NCBI GenBank assembly: GCA_036320915.1
Contig: JAXBDG010000003.1
Coordinates: 1,612,001-1,676,000 of the forward strand
Direction of reading: 5' to 3'
DNA from: Linnemannia elongata
Taxonomy: Eukaryota; Mortierellomycota; Mortierellomycetes; Mortierellales; Mortierellaceae
Length of the DNA: 64,000 nucleotides
The notes beneath the pieces are model-generated. The model saw only the letters and a list, made by a program, of their open reading frames with translations. It did not search any database and had not been told where the DNA came from. Position 1 is the first letter of the stretch. Each line of letters opens with the position of its first letter. This document shows, in pieces, positions 15,601 through 27,635 of the stretch. Both the position numbers and the translations under genes were made by a program.

Positions 15601-18071
15601 TCGAGGGTGGGGTGAATGGATGTTGGATGAGACTAACGTACAACACCCCTTTCTTGGTTCTATGTAATGCTCATAATCCTCCCCTTGGTCTGCATATATA
15701 TTTTTTGGTCGTTTGTCCGCCCGTCGGTGACAACAAGTCGCTCGCTTGACTATTCTTTGCTTCCCAGGTCATTTCTCGCGCTTGGGCAAAATTGTGGCAT
15801 TCAGAAGCAAACATGCCATTCTCTTTGCAGGAAGGACTGAATGACAGCAGAGCTACATACGGCAACGATCAAAGCAAGCAAGCAGGCAGACAGGTACAGT
15901 TCAGGTACAAGTATGTACACCAGCAGCGAACAGAGCACTGGATGGGACATAAAAAGGTTTGTTTTATTTCTGTCGTCTTTGTTTTTACTTTACTGTTCTT
16001 CTTCGGCCCATTCCTTATTCATGAACATACATGCAAACGAGTTGTAAGAGAGAGAGAGAGCAAAGCTAGGATTGAATTTCCTTCCTCTTCTTCTGTCCCC
16101 ACTGCATACGAATAGAAAAGTAAAGCAAACTGGCACACACACAAAGCAAACCAAACCATACCCGATCATCATCAACAAACTAACCAACCAACCAACCATC
16201 GCCGGGGGCTATTCACCTTGTTGTTCCCATCCTCTCATCCTTTCTTGTTTTCTCAAAGTATTTCTTTTCTTCGTCTCTTCTCTTCTTTTCTTCTTTTTCT
16301 TCTTTGTCCCTTTGTCCCTCTTTACCTCTTCGCCGCTTCCCCCGTCCTCCCCACATTCCTTTACTTCTCCCCCTCCCTCCTTCAACAGGCACCACCACTT
16401 CCTCCTTCCTCCTCCTTCCTCCTCCTTCCATTCTCCCTTCCTCCCTCCTGCTTGACATAGACAACAGGCAAGTCTTCCCTTCCTCCCCTGACCTTCTCTC
16501 CTTGCAACACTTCCTCTTCGCGTTCATACTTCCCTCTCTCCACCTCTCCACGTTACCGAACCAAAATCCTCTCCTCGCCACTTCCCCTTTCTCACATACA
16601 CGTTATTACAACGGTTTATCACCCTCAGCATCAACATTCCCCAGCGCGACAACAACAACAACAACAACTCGCATTCCTTTGCACCCTTTCCTTCTTCCCA
16701 TTAGCCGCCACGCCTGTTTTTTATACTGTTGTTGAGACCCACCTTTGGATTCGGCTCTCTGCCCTTTCTCCCAGTACTGCATTTGTTCACATTAGTCTCC
16801 AGGGAAAAATGAGAGAAGAGTTTATTCTTTATGTAGTGTATCCTTATAGAAGTATCTGCAGCGTACACTCCCTTGCTCTCCCCTTTGATCTATTTCCTCT
16901 CTCCAACAATTTATCCTTGCCATTCGATCGCCCTTTTACTTTCACACCTGTTACCCCTTGAATGCAATACATTCAGGCGCCATCTCTACTCATTCTCGTC
17001 GTTATTGTCAATTTCTCGGGCACTTTTGGGTGTTTCTATCTCACCTGATAACTATTTGTTTTTTTTTCTGCCTTGTTTGTATTGTTTTTTTCCCTGGGCG
17101 CCCTAGAGATATTTCATTTCGATCATATCCAAAAAAAAAAAAGAGCAGAAGGGAGAGTTGTTTATGTGCTTCTGTTTGTCGTTAGAGAAGCAAAGAGTCC
17201 TCCTTGGATGACAAGAACATCCCCGGAAATCAGCATCCAGAGTAGCTGTGGAGGATGTAGCTACATGTCCCTATTAAGAAAAGAAATAATCGCTCGTGTG
17301 CCTCCTCTCCAATTCTCGCTCTCCCTGGCTCCCTTACATATCAATCTTGTTTTTCGAAAGGGCGCGCCAATAGGCCCCGCGCCTACTCTCTCTGTTTCGC
17401 TTTCGATCGAAGTTGCTCTCATTCCTCTTTTCCATCCATATCATATGAAAAGAGTTCTTTCAACATAAAGAGAGTTTTCCTGGTCGGCAAGCAGCCTTTT
17501 TGAGAGGTTGCGGGCGAACGTAATTGAGAGCACCTGCCTCAGAGCTATCCCGACTCCGACCCCTCCACTCCTGCTCCAGTCCAACTTTCACTCACCCTAC
17601 TCCTCCACTCCTCCTCCAAACCACTTTCTACTGACTCCGACCCGGTTTCTCCTGCTCCACGTCGCTGCCTTAAGCGGGGCGCCAAATTTGCGCATGCTAA
17701 TGCATTTTATTTTATTTTATACACATCCATCATGCCACATCCGTGTCCATGTTTCTCAACCCCTTTGCCCCTTCCGCCCCCTGCTCCTGGTTCTCACGCC
17801 AATCAGTCTCACCCGCTGATGAATGTTAATCGGTTTGATCATTAGATCAGTTGTTTCTAACGCGTCGTTCTTTACTCTTTCTCGTCATTAATAGGAGATA
17901 GGAATTGCATATAAAAAGGAGCCGAGAAAATAAGAACGAGCTTTGATCGCCGCATCACAGTTACATTCCTCAGGAACATAACTACTTGCTGGCTGGATCT
18001 GAAGACCGCAACGTCGTCAACGGACCTCCTATACCCTCCCTTCATTTCCCTTTATTTCATAATATTTCGCC
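12695..18071. other. 5.4 kb without recognisable gene; promoter at right end
   Basis: I find no conserved protein in either strand. The longest frames (13259-13717 minus, 13759-14199 plus, 16304-16735 plus) have no domain and are made of low-complexity or C/T-driven residues. Noted structure: CT dinucleotides near 12860-12885, a TTG/CTG triplet run at about 14658-14686, strongly C/T-rich blocks at about 16200-16730 and 16860-17100, and an AT-rich end holding a TATA box at 17910. The C/T blocks resemble the leaders of real genes here, so a non-coding transcript or distant promoter of the repeat-protein gene is possible. Confidence 0.5.
17910..17916 (+). promoter_or_regulatory. TATA box of the giant repeat-protein gene
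   Basis: TATAAAA at 17910-17916, inside CATATAAAAAGGAG, lies 156-162 bases upstream of the start codon at 18072. A clear TATA box fits the extreme codon bias of the gene and suggests strong, regulated transcription with a 5' leader of roughly 120-130 bases. Confidence 0.65.
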
Positions 18072-21000
18072 ATGTCCCCCTATAATAACAACAAGGCGTC
18101 CAAGTTCGCTTCGTTCTTGGCCGTCGCTGGAGTTGCCGGTTTGGCTATATTGAGCGCCCCTTTCGCTCCTGCTGCCGATGCCGCCATCTCCTTCGGTGCC
18201 GCGTCTGACTCCCCCGGATCCATTATGCTTGGTGGACTTTCCTCGATGGTGCCCAAGCCCGTCAGCCCTCTGGACAAGTACCTCATCCCCGGTCTCTTGA
18301 ACTTGACCGGTGTTAGTCTCGCTATCACCAAGCCTACTCAGATCGTCGTTGGTGTCAACGGTTCTCTCAATAACCCCTTGGGTGCCTTCCCCATGAACCT
18401 CGGCAACGTTGGTTTGAGCGTCTTCCTTGATGACATGTCCTTGGCCAACATTACCACCTCCCCCCTGACCCTCCCTGGTGGTATTGGCCCATTGAATGTC
18501 AGCGTTGCCATCGATGTCCCATTGGGTTCCGCTAACCCAGCCCTCCAGGCCTCTATCAACAACTTGGTCACTGGCTTCTTTGGCGGCGCCACCCCCAGCG
18601 GTGTTCCCCCCAAGCTGGTTGTCAGCGGTCTTACGATCGGTGGTAACTCCCTCGGTATGGCTCCCATGACCATCCCCACCCAGTTCAAGCCCTCTGGACC
18701 CATCAAACCCACCAACGTCACTGCTCCTTCCAACAAGCCCCCAGTCATTGGCTTTGCTGGAATGATGAACCCCCTTATCAACTTCACAATGCCTACCTTG
18801 GAGAAGGTCACCGTTAAGGCCGTCACAGGCGCCCAGTTGACCGCCGGAGTTGCCTTCTCGTGGAACAACCCCTTGAACGTTGCTTTGGATATCCCCAGTG
18901 TCTCACTTGATCTTGGATTGAACGGAACCCGCGTCTTCACCGTCAACGTCGAGGCCGTTCACTTGGCCCCCGGCCCTATGAAAGCCGAGACGTTTGTTCA
19001 TCTCCAGTTCAACAACGACCCTCTTGCTGCTGCACAGTTGGGTGCCTTGGTTAACGACTTCCTTTCCGGTAAGAATGGCATTATTTTATCCGAACGATCG
19101 TGATGGCCATGCAAATGCCGCACACATGCATTCACTCTCTAACATGTTATTATTTACGTGTATGATTACAATTATTAGGAGCGATCAACCAGGTTGTCAA
19201 CATCGGAAACTTCACCTTCGGAGGCCCTGACAACACCACCACCCCTACCACCATCATCATGAATAACCTCTTCGGGGGTCTCGCCCTGAACTTGCCCTTG
19301 ATGAACGTCAGCACTGTTGCTATCCAGCAGATGGTCACAGGTCTTATCCAGCCTTACCTTCCCATCGACATCAGCAACTTGGGTGCAGGTACCGGTCCCT
19401 CGATCATGACCTACATCCAGAGCTTGGCCATCTCGACCGCCCCTGGCCACACCCTCTTGATCCAGCCCCAGATTAACTTGCCTCTGCCCTTCGCCTTGGA
19501 CTTGAGCATCCCCTATCTCGCCCTCGATGTCAACCTTGATGGCAACGTTCTCGGTCAGCTCTTTATTGCCGATCTCATTGGTTCCGGATCTGGAAATGTC
19601 GCCATCTCTGTTGGTATTGGAATGATCTTCCGTGTTCCTGATCCTGCCATTCCTCCCACCGTAGCCAAGATTGTTAGCGGATTGACGACTGGCTCTAGCT
19701 TGGATATCACTGCTGGTATCTCCAACTTAGCTCTCGGTGTTTCTCCATCTGATGCGATCAACACTCTTAACAACTTGAACCTCGCTGTCCCCATCTCGAG
19801 TATCATTACCGGCCACATTGATGTCGACTCTATCATCCAGAAGGTTATTGCCATGACAAGCGTCACCATTGCTCCCAACGCTGTCAGTCTCAAAATCGGA
19901 TCTCTCGCTGAGATGACTATCCACGAGGCCGCCATCGCTGTCTTGCCCAACAACCTAGTCACCGCCTCCATCAACTTGGATATGTTCTTGGGTCTCCCCG
20001 TTGTTGCCAACATTGGCTACTTCGGTCTCCAGCTCAGCTTGGACGGCGCCAACCTTGCCGGTATTGCTCTCAACTCTGGCTTGAACTACGCCGGTGGCAG
20101 AGTCCAGATGCAGGCTAACACCGCCATCAGTGTCGGAACCGGTCCTGAAATTGCTGGCAAGGTTGCCGACCTTGTCAACGCCGTCATCGCCCACCAGGCT
20201 GTACACAGCTCTATCGGTGTTGCCGGCATTGTCATTGGTCACAGTTCCGATGATATCATCGATGCCCTCTCCCAGGTCTCCGTCTCTCTCCCTTTGGGCG
20301 GCCTCATCGGTGCCGGTGCCAGTAAGGAATTTTTTTTCTCGTCCTTGAAAGTGAGTTATTTACGCTTAATTTTAATTATGGACCGCATCCTAACTTTCTC
20401 TTCTTAACTTGATTATAATTACCAAAAGCTTTGCCTCCTGGTCTCTTGGACGGCATCTTGGCCAAGTTGGGCTTGTCGCTCACCGACCTGTCCCTTGCCA
20501 CCATCCCCAACGCTGGTCTCCAGGTTGGCGCCAAGGCCGGTTTCTCGAACCCTATCCCCATCTCGATCTCCATTCCCTTCATTGGAGTCAGCGGTGGCCT
20601 TGACAAGACCGACATTGTTGATGTTGGTGTCAATGACATTAACATGACCCCTGGTGCTAACGCCCTCCAGGCCAAGGTCAGCCTCAATTTCAACAACGCT
20701 GCCAACGCCCAAGCCAAGGTCGCCACCTTTGTCGGCGAGGTCCTCGGAGGTCAGCTTGGCAACACCCCAGAGGCTATCACTGTCCATAACTTGCGCTTCG
20801 GTGCCTCGCCCTCAGACTACTTTGACATCTTGTCCCAGATTGATATCTCGATCCCCTCCAAGGATATCATCAACAAGGCCAACCTGGATGCCATCACCGC
20901 CAAGCTCGGTATCAACCTCGGCCAGCTCACCGGCAACCTCATGAACAACTTGAAGATTGGAGCCATCTCTGCCAACTTGAACAAGGCTCCCGTCATTGAC

Positions 21001-24000
21001 CTCGGCACCTCGATCTCGATCAGCAACTTCTCCTTGAACGCCGCTGTCGACATTGGCTACTTTGGCGTTGACCTTGCCCTTGACACCCACAACTTGGCCC
21101 ACGTCGATGTTCCCTCGATCACCATTTCGACCGCCAACAACCAGTTGACCCTCGGCATCAAGGCTTCCATCACCGTCCAGGACACCCCTGCCATCCAGAC
21201 CGATATTGCCAACATCTTCAACTACTTCATGACCAACTCCACCACCGCTCCCGTCAATGCTCTTGTCATCTCCAAGCCCCTCCTGGGAGTCTCGACCTCG
21301 GACAACATCAAGACCTTCTCTTTGATCCAATTCCCCGTTGCTCTCCCCGAGCTGTTGGCAAAGGCCCGCGTCACCATTGCCCAGTTGCTTGCCGGTGCTG
21401 GTGGCCTCAACATGAACAACATTGCCATCTCTGGTCTTGTCCTTGACTTGAACAACCCCTCGATCATGAGCGTCCAGGGAGGTCTCCAGGTCAAGAACTT
21501 CACCCTCCCTGCCGATATCAGCATCAGCTACGTTGGTGTCTCCCTCGGTTTGGATGCTGTTCCCTTGGCCGATCTCACCGTCCCCTCATTGGTCCTCTCC
21601 TCTTCCAACGGCGCTCTCTCGGTTAACTTCCAGGCCAACCTTAACCTCCAGCAGGGTCAGGAGGCCAGCACTCAGGTTGCCAAGTTGGTTGGTGCTCTCC
21701 TTCACCCTGGCCAAGTTGCTCCCCCCACCAACCTTGTCATCTACAACCCCGTCTTTGGTGGCGATCCTCAGCACCTCTTCCATATCTTGTCCCAGGTCAA
21801 GGTCCCCATTGCCCTTGCTCCTTACCTGCAGAAGATCGGCGCCATCCTCAACGGCGGTTTGGCTGGAGGCAGCAACCTCCTCGCTGGTCTTGACATTGGA
21901 GCCTTGAAGGTCAATCTCAACACTCCCCAGACCATTGGAATTGATGCCGCCATTACCCTCAAGAACGTCACCATCCCCGCCGAGATCAAGCTCAACTACG
22001 TTGGAGTCAACCTGGCTATTACCACCATTGGCTTGGCCCAGGTCTCCGTCCCTCAGTTCACCCTCAAGCCCGTTGATGGTGCCCTTACTATCTCTGCCCA
22101 CATCGAGGTTGCCATGTTGACCAGCAAGGAGTTGACCGGAGCCATCTCCAACCTTATTGGAGCCGTTATGAACAACGTTACCACCCCCGCCACCAACCTC
22201 GTCGTCTCTGGCGCCGTCTTTGGAGGCTCGCCCACCAACGTCTTCACCATCCTGCAGGGCATTGCCATCCCCATCGACATTGCCCCCATCATCAACAAGC
22301 TCCCTGCTTTGATCGCCAGCCAGGGCTCGCTCTTGAACCGCATTGCCGTCTCGGATTTGATCCTCGACTTGAACTCGCCCCAGACCATCGGCCTCGATGC
22401 CGGTATCCTCGTTAAGAACGTCTCACTCCCTGCCCAGATCGAGCTCAACTATGTCGGTGTCGACTTGGCCATCAACGCCATCCCTCTCGCCAAGGTCTCC
22501 GTCCCCCAGCTCACCTTTGCCCCTCAGGGAGCTGACTTGGCCTTGAAGGTCCATGTCAATGTTGACCTCCTCAACAGCCCTGGTCTTACTCAGACCATCG
22601 GCGGCTTGGTTGGTGCCATCTTCGGCAACCAAACTTTGCCCGCTACCAACCTTGTCCTCTCTGGTGCTGTCTTTGGTGCCTCGCCCACCAACGTCTTCAC
22701 CTTCTTGCAGGGCGTCGTCATCCCCGTCGATGTCACTTCGATCATCAACAAGCTCCCTGCTATGATCGGTGGCCAGGGATCCCTCTTGGACCGTGTTGCC
22801 ATCTCAAACTTGGCTTTGGACTTGAACTCGCCCCAGGTCGTTGGTATTGATGCCGGCATCCTCGTCAAGAACATCTCGCTCCCTGCCCAGATCAAGCTCA
22901 ACTATGTCGGCGCCAACATTAATATCAACACCATCCCTCTCGCTAAGGTTGCCATCCCCCAGTTCTCTTTGGCTCCCTCTGGCACTGACTTGGCCTTGAA
23001 GGCCAAGATCAACGTCGATCTCATCAGCAGCCCCGAGTTGTCCCAGGCCATCTCTGGCTTGATCGGTGGTATCCTCAACAACCAGACCTTGCCCGCTACC
23101 AAGCTTGTTCTCTCTGGTGCCGTCTTTGGTGGTTCCGCTACTAACGTCTTCACCATCTTGCAGGGTCTTGCCATCCCCATCGACATCTCGCCCTACATCG
23201 CCAAAATCGGCGGAATGCTCGGCGGTGCTGGTTCCTTGTTGAACGGTATTGGTCTTTCGGGTCTTGCCATCGACTTGAATCAGGCCCCCAACATCGGTGT
23301 CGATGCCAACATTGCCATCCAGAACTTGGCCCTCCCTGCCCAATTGAGCGTTGGATACGTCGGATTGAGCGTTGCTGTCAACAGCGTCCCCTTGGTCAAG
23401 GTCGGTATCCCTAAGATCGTGCTCGGCACCAGCGGCACTGCTTTGACCATCGGTACCCACATTGATGTCACCCTCCAGGAGTCAGATAATGCCCAGGCTC
23501 TTGTTGCGGGTCTTGTCAACGCTGTCATCGCGGGCCAAGTCCCTCAGGGCACCGTCACCATCTCCAACATTGGCTTCGGTCCCAGCGAGAGCAATGTCTA
23601 CACCATCCTCCAGGGTGTCCAGATCCCCATTCCAATCTCCAAGATACTCTCGCTCGCCCCTGCTGGCGGTGCTGGAAACGCCACCTCGATCTTGGACAAG
23701 CTTTCACTCGAGAGCGCTGACATCAACATGAAGAACCCTCCCAGCGTCGGTGCTGATGTCGCCATTGCCCTCCTTGGCTACCAGTTCGACGCTAAGTTGT
23801 TGCTCAACTATGTCAGCGTCAGCGCCTTCTTGGATACTACCCCCTTGGCTACCGTCTCTATCCCCGGTATTTCTCTCTCCTCTGGCAACAATCAGGTCGC
23901 CCTCAAGGCTAATGCTCTTGTCAACCTTGCCAGCGGCTCTGACATCCAGACTAAGGTTGCTGCCATCGCTGATGAGATTATGGGCAAGGGTACCTCTCAG

Positions 24001-25413
24001 AACGTCAACCTGGTCGTCTCCAACATTGCTTTTGGAGGCAGCGCCAGCAACACCTTCCATATCCTCGACAAGATCAAGGTCTCAGTTCCTCTCGCTCCTT
24101 ACATCAAGCAGCTGACTGGCATTGTTGGCGGTGGTAATTCTACCCTTCCCGGCGGAGCTGCTCCTTCCTTCAGCATCACCCAGTTGGACATCAGCGCCCC
24201 TGGTCCCAGAGATCTTTCGATCGCTATCGGTGCCTCGATCGGCGGCATTGGTTCTAAGATCTCGGTCGATATGCCCTACATCGCCGCCAAGGTCAAAGCT
24301 GTCGGCATTGGTCTTGTCAACCCTGTGATCAACAACTTGTCACTCAAGAACGGTAATGTCGGTTTGACCTTGGCTCTTCCATTCCAGCCTTCTGCCGGTG
24401 CCATCGTCGGCATGATGTCGACTCCCGTCTCTCAGCTGCTGTTCAGCCAGGTCAGCAAGATCCCCGGAGACGTCGTCATCGACAGCATTGCCTTTGGTGC
24501 CTCTGCCGGCCAGGCTTATGACATTGCCGGCAAGGTCAGCCTTGGAATCCAGATGGACGCCGTCTTCCAGAAGGCCCAAGCCTACATTAACGCCCACAAC
24601 CCTCTCCACGTTAACGACATGAACACTGTATTGACCACGTCCGGTATCCAAGCCACGATTGTTGTCCCCGGTATCCCCTTGGGCGGTATCCCCCTCAAGA
24701 TGAACTTCCCCATTTCGCTCCAAGGCCAGTACAAGCGCGACCCCTTCCTTGCCATCCAAGCCACCTCGATGAGCCTCAACGGCTCTCCTTGGGCCTTGGG
24801 CGCCGGCATCCAGGTCATCCAGCCAGCCTTCAGCACCGCCATGCAGGGCATCCTCCCCAACGCCCTCACTTGGAAGAACGCCCTCCAGGATGTCACCCTG
24901 GCCGGTATCACCCTCGGTCAGTTCACCGTTCTGAACCAGTTGACCATCACGCCTCCCGAGGTCACTCTCTGGTCGCCCATCAGCTTGCCCCTGGATGCCC
25001 TCAAGTTGCACTTGACCCCCTTCGGCTTGGACTTTGCTGCTGCCTTTGTCAACAAAGGACCCCTCCAGGTCGACATGGGCTCGCTCGATGTCTCGGTCAT
25101 GACCAAGGACGTTCAGATCATGGAGATCACTAACATTGGCGGTCCCATCCACCTCAACAACGGTCTCCAGGCGGGCGGCAACAACCGCATCAACCTCAAC
25201 GCCTCGTTGAAGTTCAACTTCTTGCAGTTCTTCACCATCCTTGCATCCCTATTCACCCCCTCGAACTTCCACTTCAAGTTCAGGATGTTGACTTCCTCGG
25301 GTCAGCCCATGCCCTGGTTGGAGGATGCTCTCAACGGAGTCCCGGAGGTCATCTTCCAGAACCTCTTGCCCATCCTCGCCAAGGCCCTCCAGAACATCAA
25401 CTTTACTCTGTAA
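18072..25413 (+). CDS. Giant secreted cysteine-free protein of LEA2/DUF3712-like repeats
   Basis: Three exons in phase: 18072-19068, 19179-20321 and 20429-25413, giving 2374 residues. The N-terminus has a signal peptide (hydrophobic FLAVAGVAGLAILSAPFA, then ADA before ISFG). The rest is beta-rich, with alternating hydrophobic strands and Asn/Gly/Pro turns. A recurring unit carries a Y-x-G-V motif, a VP/IP strand, then LVLSGAVFG..PTNVFTILQG and a D-LN strand. Nine Y-type anchors can be aligned; most spacings are exactly 151 residues. I see no Cys in the whole protein, few Trp, and no C-terminal TM or GPI signal (ends NINFTL). The fold class resembles LEA-2/WHy and fungal DUF3712 domains, where roles are poorly known. 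Codons are strongly biased (AAC, AAG, ATC, GTC, CTC/TTG), as in the ribosomal gene at 45 kb, implying very high expression. It may be a wall, surface or desiccation-related protein; function not established. Confidence 0.85.
20018..23811 (+). repeat. In-gene tandem repeats, 453 bp (151-residue) period
   Basis: The codon for the conserved Tyr (Phe in one unit) of the Y-x-G motif sits at 20018, 20578, 21058, 21529, 21997, 22450, 22903, 23356 and 23809. Intervals are 453 (after removing the 107-base intron), 480, 471, 468, 453, 453, 453 and 453 bases. The units around 22450 and 22903 are nearly identical in DNA (shared phrase CTCCCTGCCCAGATC), while outer units are more diverged. This points to stepwise tandem duplication with the newest copies in the middle. 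Confidence 0.85.
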
Positions 25414-25727
25414 AAAAACATCACCAATGTTGAGTTCCGTAGAATAAGAACGTAGTTTTACTTCATCAATCTCTAATGTCCCTCCCTTCCTCATTTTTCT
25501 TTCATGTAATGTCCATTTTCTCTGCTTCATTTGTATCAGCAAAATATTCCCCCTCTTGAATAAATAATTATCTTTTTTGCTTCATCCCTTTTTGCTTCTC
25601 TTCATCAATGCGCAAACAGTAAACAGAACAAAAGTGTATTTCTGGCCGAGAAACAGAAAATGTATTTCACTTTATGCATAGAATCGATCGGGTCAAAATA
25701 GAAAATCAAAATGACATGATCTTTCTC
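25414..25727. terminator. Convergent 3' regions; AATAAA at 25559
   Basis: Space between the plus-strand repeat-protein gene and the minus-strand MFS gene. AATAAA at 25559-25564 is a likely cleavage/polyadenylation signal for the repeat-protein transcript, 145 bases after its stop. No gene is seen in this gap. Confidence 0.55.
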
Positions 25728-27635
25728 TCAGACATCGATCTCAAGAGATTGGTAAGAAACCCTGTTACCTGGACCACCGCCACTACTGGAACCCTTACTA
25801 CTATTACTACGAGACCATACAGATTTAGACGACAACAACCATCGGGCATGTCGCGGGAAGACAAACGCAACCACCAGAAGCCCAACAATCATCACTACCA
25901 ACCCAAACACAATCCCAGCAACAGTAGTGCCCTTTGAATAGTCGCCCAAAGGGCTGTCCATCTCCACCAATCGATTAAACATCATCGTCGCTAGGAGTGC
26001 CCCAACTTTCCCAGATCCTACCGAGATACCATGCGCCGTCGTGCGCACACGCACCGGGAAGACCTCTCCAGGAACCACGAACGGGGTCGAAGAGGTTAGG
26101 TTCGAAAAGAACAGTGAAAATGTAAACGTCGTAATAAAAAACGGGACAATGACCTTCAGTTGATGGAACGCCGTCGAGAGTAAAGTAAAAAATAACAGTA
26201 TCAAGGCGAATCCCAAGAACTGAGTTCGTTTACGATGCATCTTTTCGATCGAGAAGATGGCGAGCCAGTAGCCGGGGACGATGCCCAAGAGGGAGACGGT
26301 GAGGTTTCCGAGGGTCGTCATCCAGAGGTGGCGGTAGAGGGTTGCCTTGTTGGTTGTGGTGGTGGTGGTGGCGGTGATGTTGTCGAAGGTGTCCTGGACG
26401 TTATTGGAGGAGTAGGTCATGCCGAGGGCATCGAGGAGGTAGGAATGGTTGAGGGTGATACTGCGGAAGGCAATATCGAGGAGAAACCAGGAGAGAGAGG
26501 TGCCGATCAGGACCTTGAGGTTCTTCCTTTGGGAGCAGTATTCGTGGAATTGTTGGGTGGAGTGAGCGCGTCGTCTCTCAGGGACTTTGGAAAGAGACGT
26601 TGAGGTTGAGTGTGCTGTTAGTGGAGGGAAGCTAGGGTCAGGCGTATGAGACATGTTCTCTTCATTGACTTTGTGTGGCACGTCCTCCAATGGAAGAACA
26701 TTAATATCCTCGTTGAGGTGACAATGTGAATTTACGGCGAGTCGAAATCCGGCTCCGGATCCAGACTCAAGTGCACTAGCAGGCATATTAAACCGAATAA
26801 GGGCGGTCGACAGAGCAGGAAGACACCCTACACCAATACAGATCCTCCAGACCATATCCATGTTCTCGGAAGCACCATCTTCAACAATCATGGCCCGGAA
26901 CCGGATCAGTACCATAAGGGTGACCATAGAGGCCATCATGTTGCCTATCCCTTGGATTGACGTTAAGATCGTAACTAGTTTCCCGCCTCGTCGCCGACGA
27001 CTGGTCACTGCAGCTTCTTCCGAGGGCACGGTTGCCGAGATGGGATAATCGCTTCCAATTCCAAATGCAAGGACGAAGCGCCAGAAGGTGAGGTACCGAA
27101 TCACCGCCGCGCCTCCCTCTCCTATTTCTCCCCCACTTCTTCCCTTGGTACCATCCGATCCTCCGTCACTCCTCGAGAATGCACAGAAGAGAGTTCCAAA
27201 GATGATGATCATGAGATCGAGACTGTAAAACTTGTGACGACCATAGGTGCCACCCAAGTATCCAAAGAAGAGCTGACCGAGAACGGTGCTGAAAGAAACG
27301 GTATTGGCGGCTGTAGGGTGAATTGTTGTGCCTGTGTGGAGGAGCGGGCTGGTGGAGTGTTTGAAGTAGATGAGACTGAGGAGGGGGGGGACGAGGTTGA
27401 GAAGGATAAGGTCGTAAGCGTTCTTAACGAGACGCGTTGATTTGTCGACGAGTACGCGCATATTTGTTTGTTGTGGCTGCTGTTCATGCTGGCTTTGGTG
27501 CTCGTGGAGGCATTGTTGCTCATGCAGGTGCTTGTGTTGGCGCTGATGTTGTTGGTTGTGAAATTTGAGGGTGGCCGGATAATGGATGTCATTAGGTATG
27601 TCAAAGCGAGTGGATGTATCTAGCAGTGGGATCAT
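25728..27635 (-). CDS. MFS transporter, PHO84-like phosphate:H+ symporter family
   Basis: A single exon of 635 residues with ATG at 27635. After an N-terminal tail, about 12 hydrophobic segments are visible. The sequence GIGSDYPISATVPSEEA at about 191-207 matches the signature of the phosphate:H+ symporter branch of the major facilitator superfamily, and AYDLILLN near 73-80 fits its first TM. A TM2-3 loop G-x-YGRHK is present. Unusual features are a His/Gln-rich tract at about 26-56 before TM1, and an apparently long central loop of about 90 residues. The likely role is uptake of phosphate or a related anion at the plasma membrane; several yeast relatives carry other substrates, so the substrate is inferred. 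It is divergently paired with the mannosidase gene across 661 bases. Confidence 0.85.
   Translation of the reverse strand: MIPLLDTSTRFDIPNDIHYPATLKFHNQQHQRQHKHLHEQQCLHEHQSQHEQQPQQTNMRVLVDKSTRLVKNAYDLILLNLVPPLLSLIYFKHSTSPLLHTGTTIHPTAANTVSFSTVLGQLFFGYLGGTYGRHKFYSLDLMIIIFGTLFCAFSRSDGGSDGTKGRSGGEIGEGGAAVIRYLTFWRFVLAFGIGSDYPISATVPSEEAAVTSRRRRGGKLVTILTSIQGIGNMMASMVTLMVLIRFRAMIVEDGASENMDMVWRICIGVGCLPALSTALIRFNMPASALESGSGAGFRLAVNSHCHLNEDINVLPLEDVPHKVNEENMSHTPDPSFPPLTAHSTSTSLSKVPERRRAHSTQQFHEYCSQRKNLKVLIGTSLSWFLLDIAFRSITLNHSYLLDALGMTYSSNNVQDTFDNITATTTTTTNKATLYRHLWMTTLGNLTVSLLGIVPGYWLAIFSIEKMHRKRTQFLGFALILLFFTLLSTAFHQLKVIVPFFITTFTFSLFFSNLTSSTPFVVPGEVFPVRVRTTAHGISVGSGKVGALLATMMFNRLVEMDSPLGDYSKGTTVAGIVFGLVVMIVGLLVVAFVFPRHARWLLSSKSVWSRSNSSKGSSSGGGPGNRVSYQSLEIDV

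Noticed and set aside
16304..16735. 143-codon plus-strand frame
   Set aside because: Driven by a C/T-rich tract (Pro/Leu/Ser only); fits a leader or promoter better than a gene.
20812..25152. Long minus-strand frames opposite the repeat gene
   Set aside because: Antisense shadows created by strong codon bias on the plus strand; repeats and signal peptide are on the plus strand.
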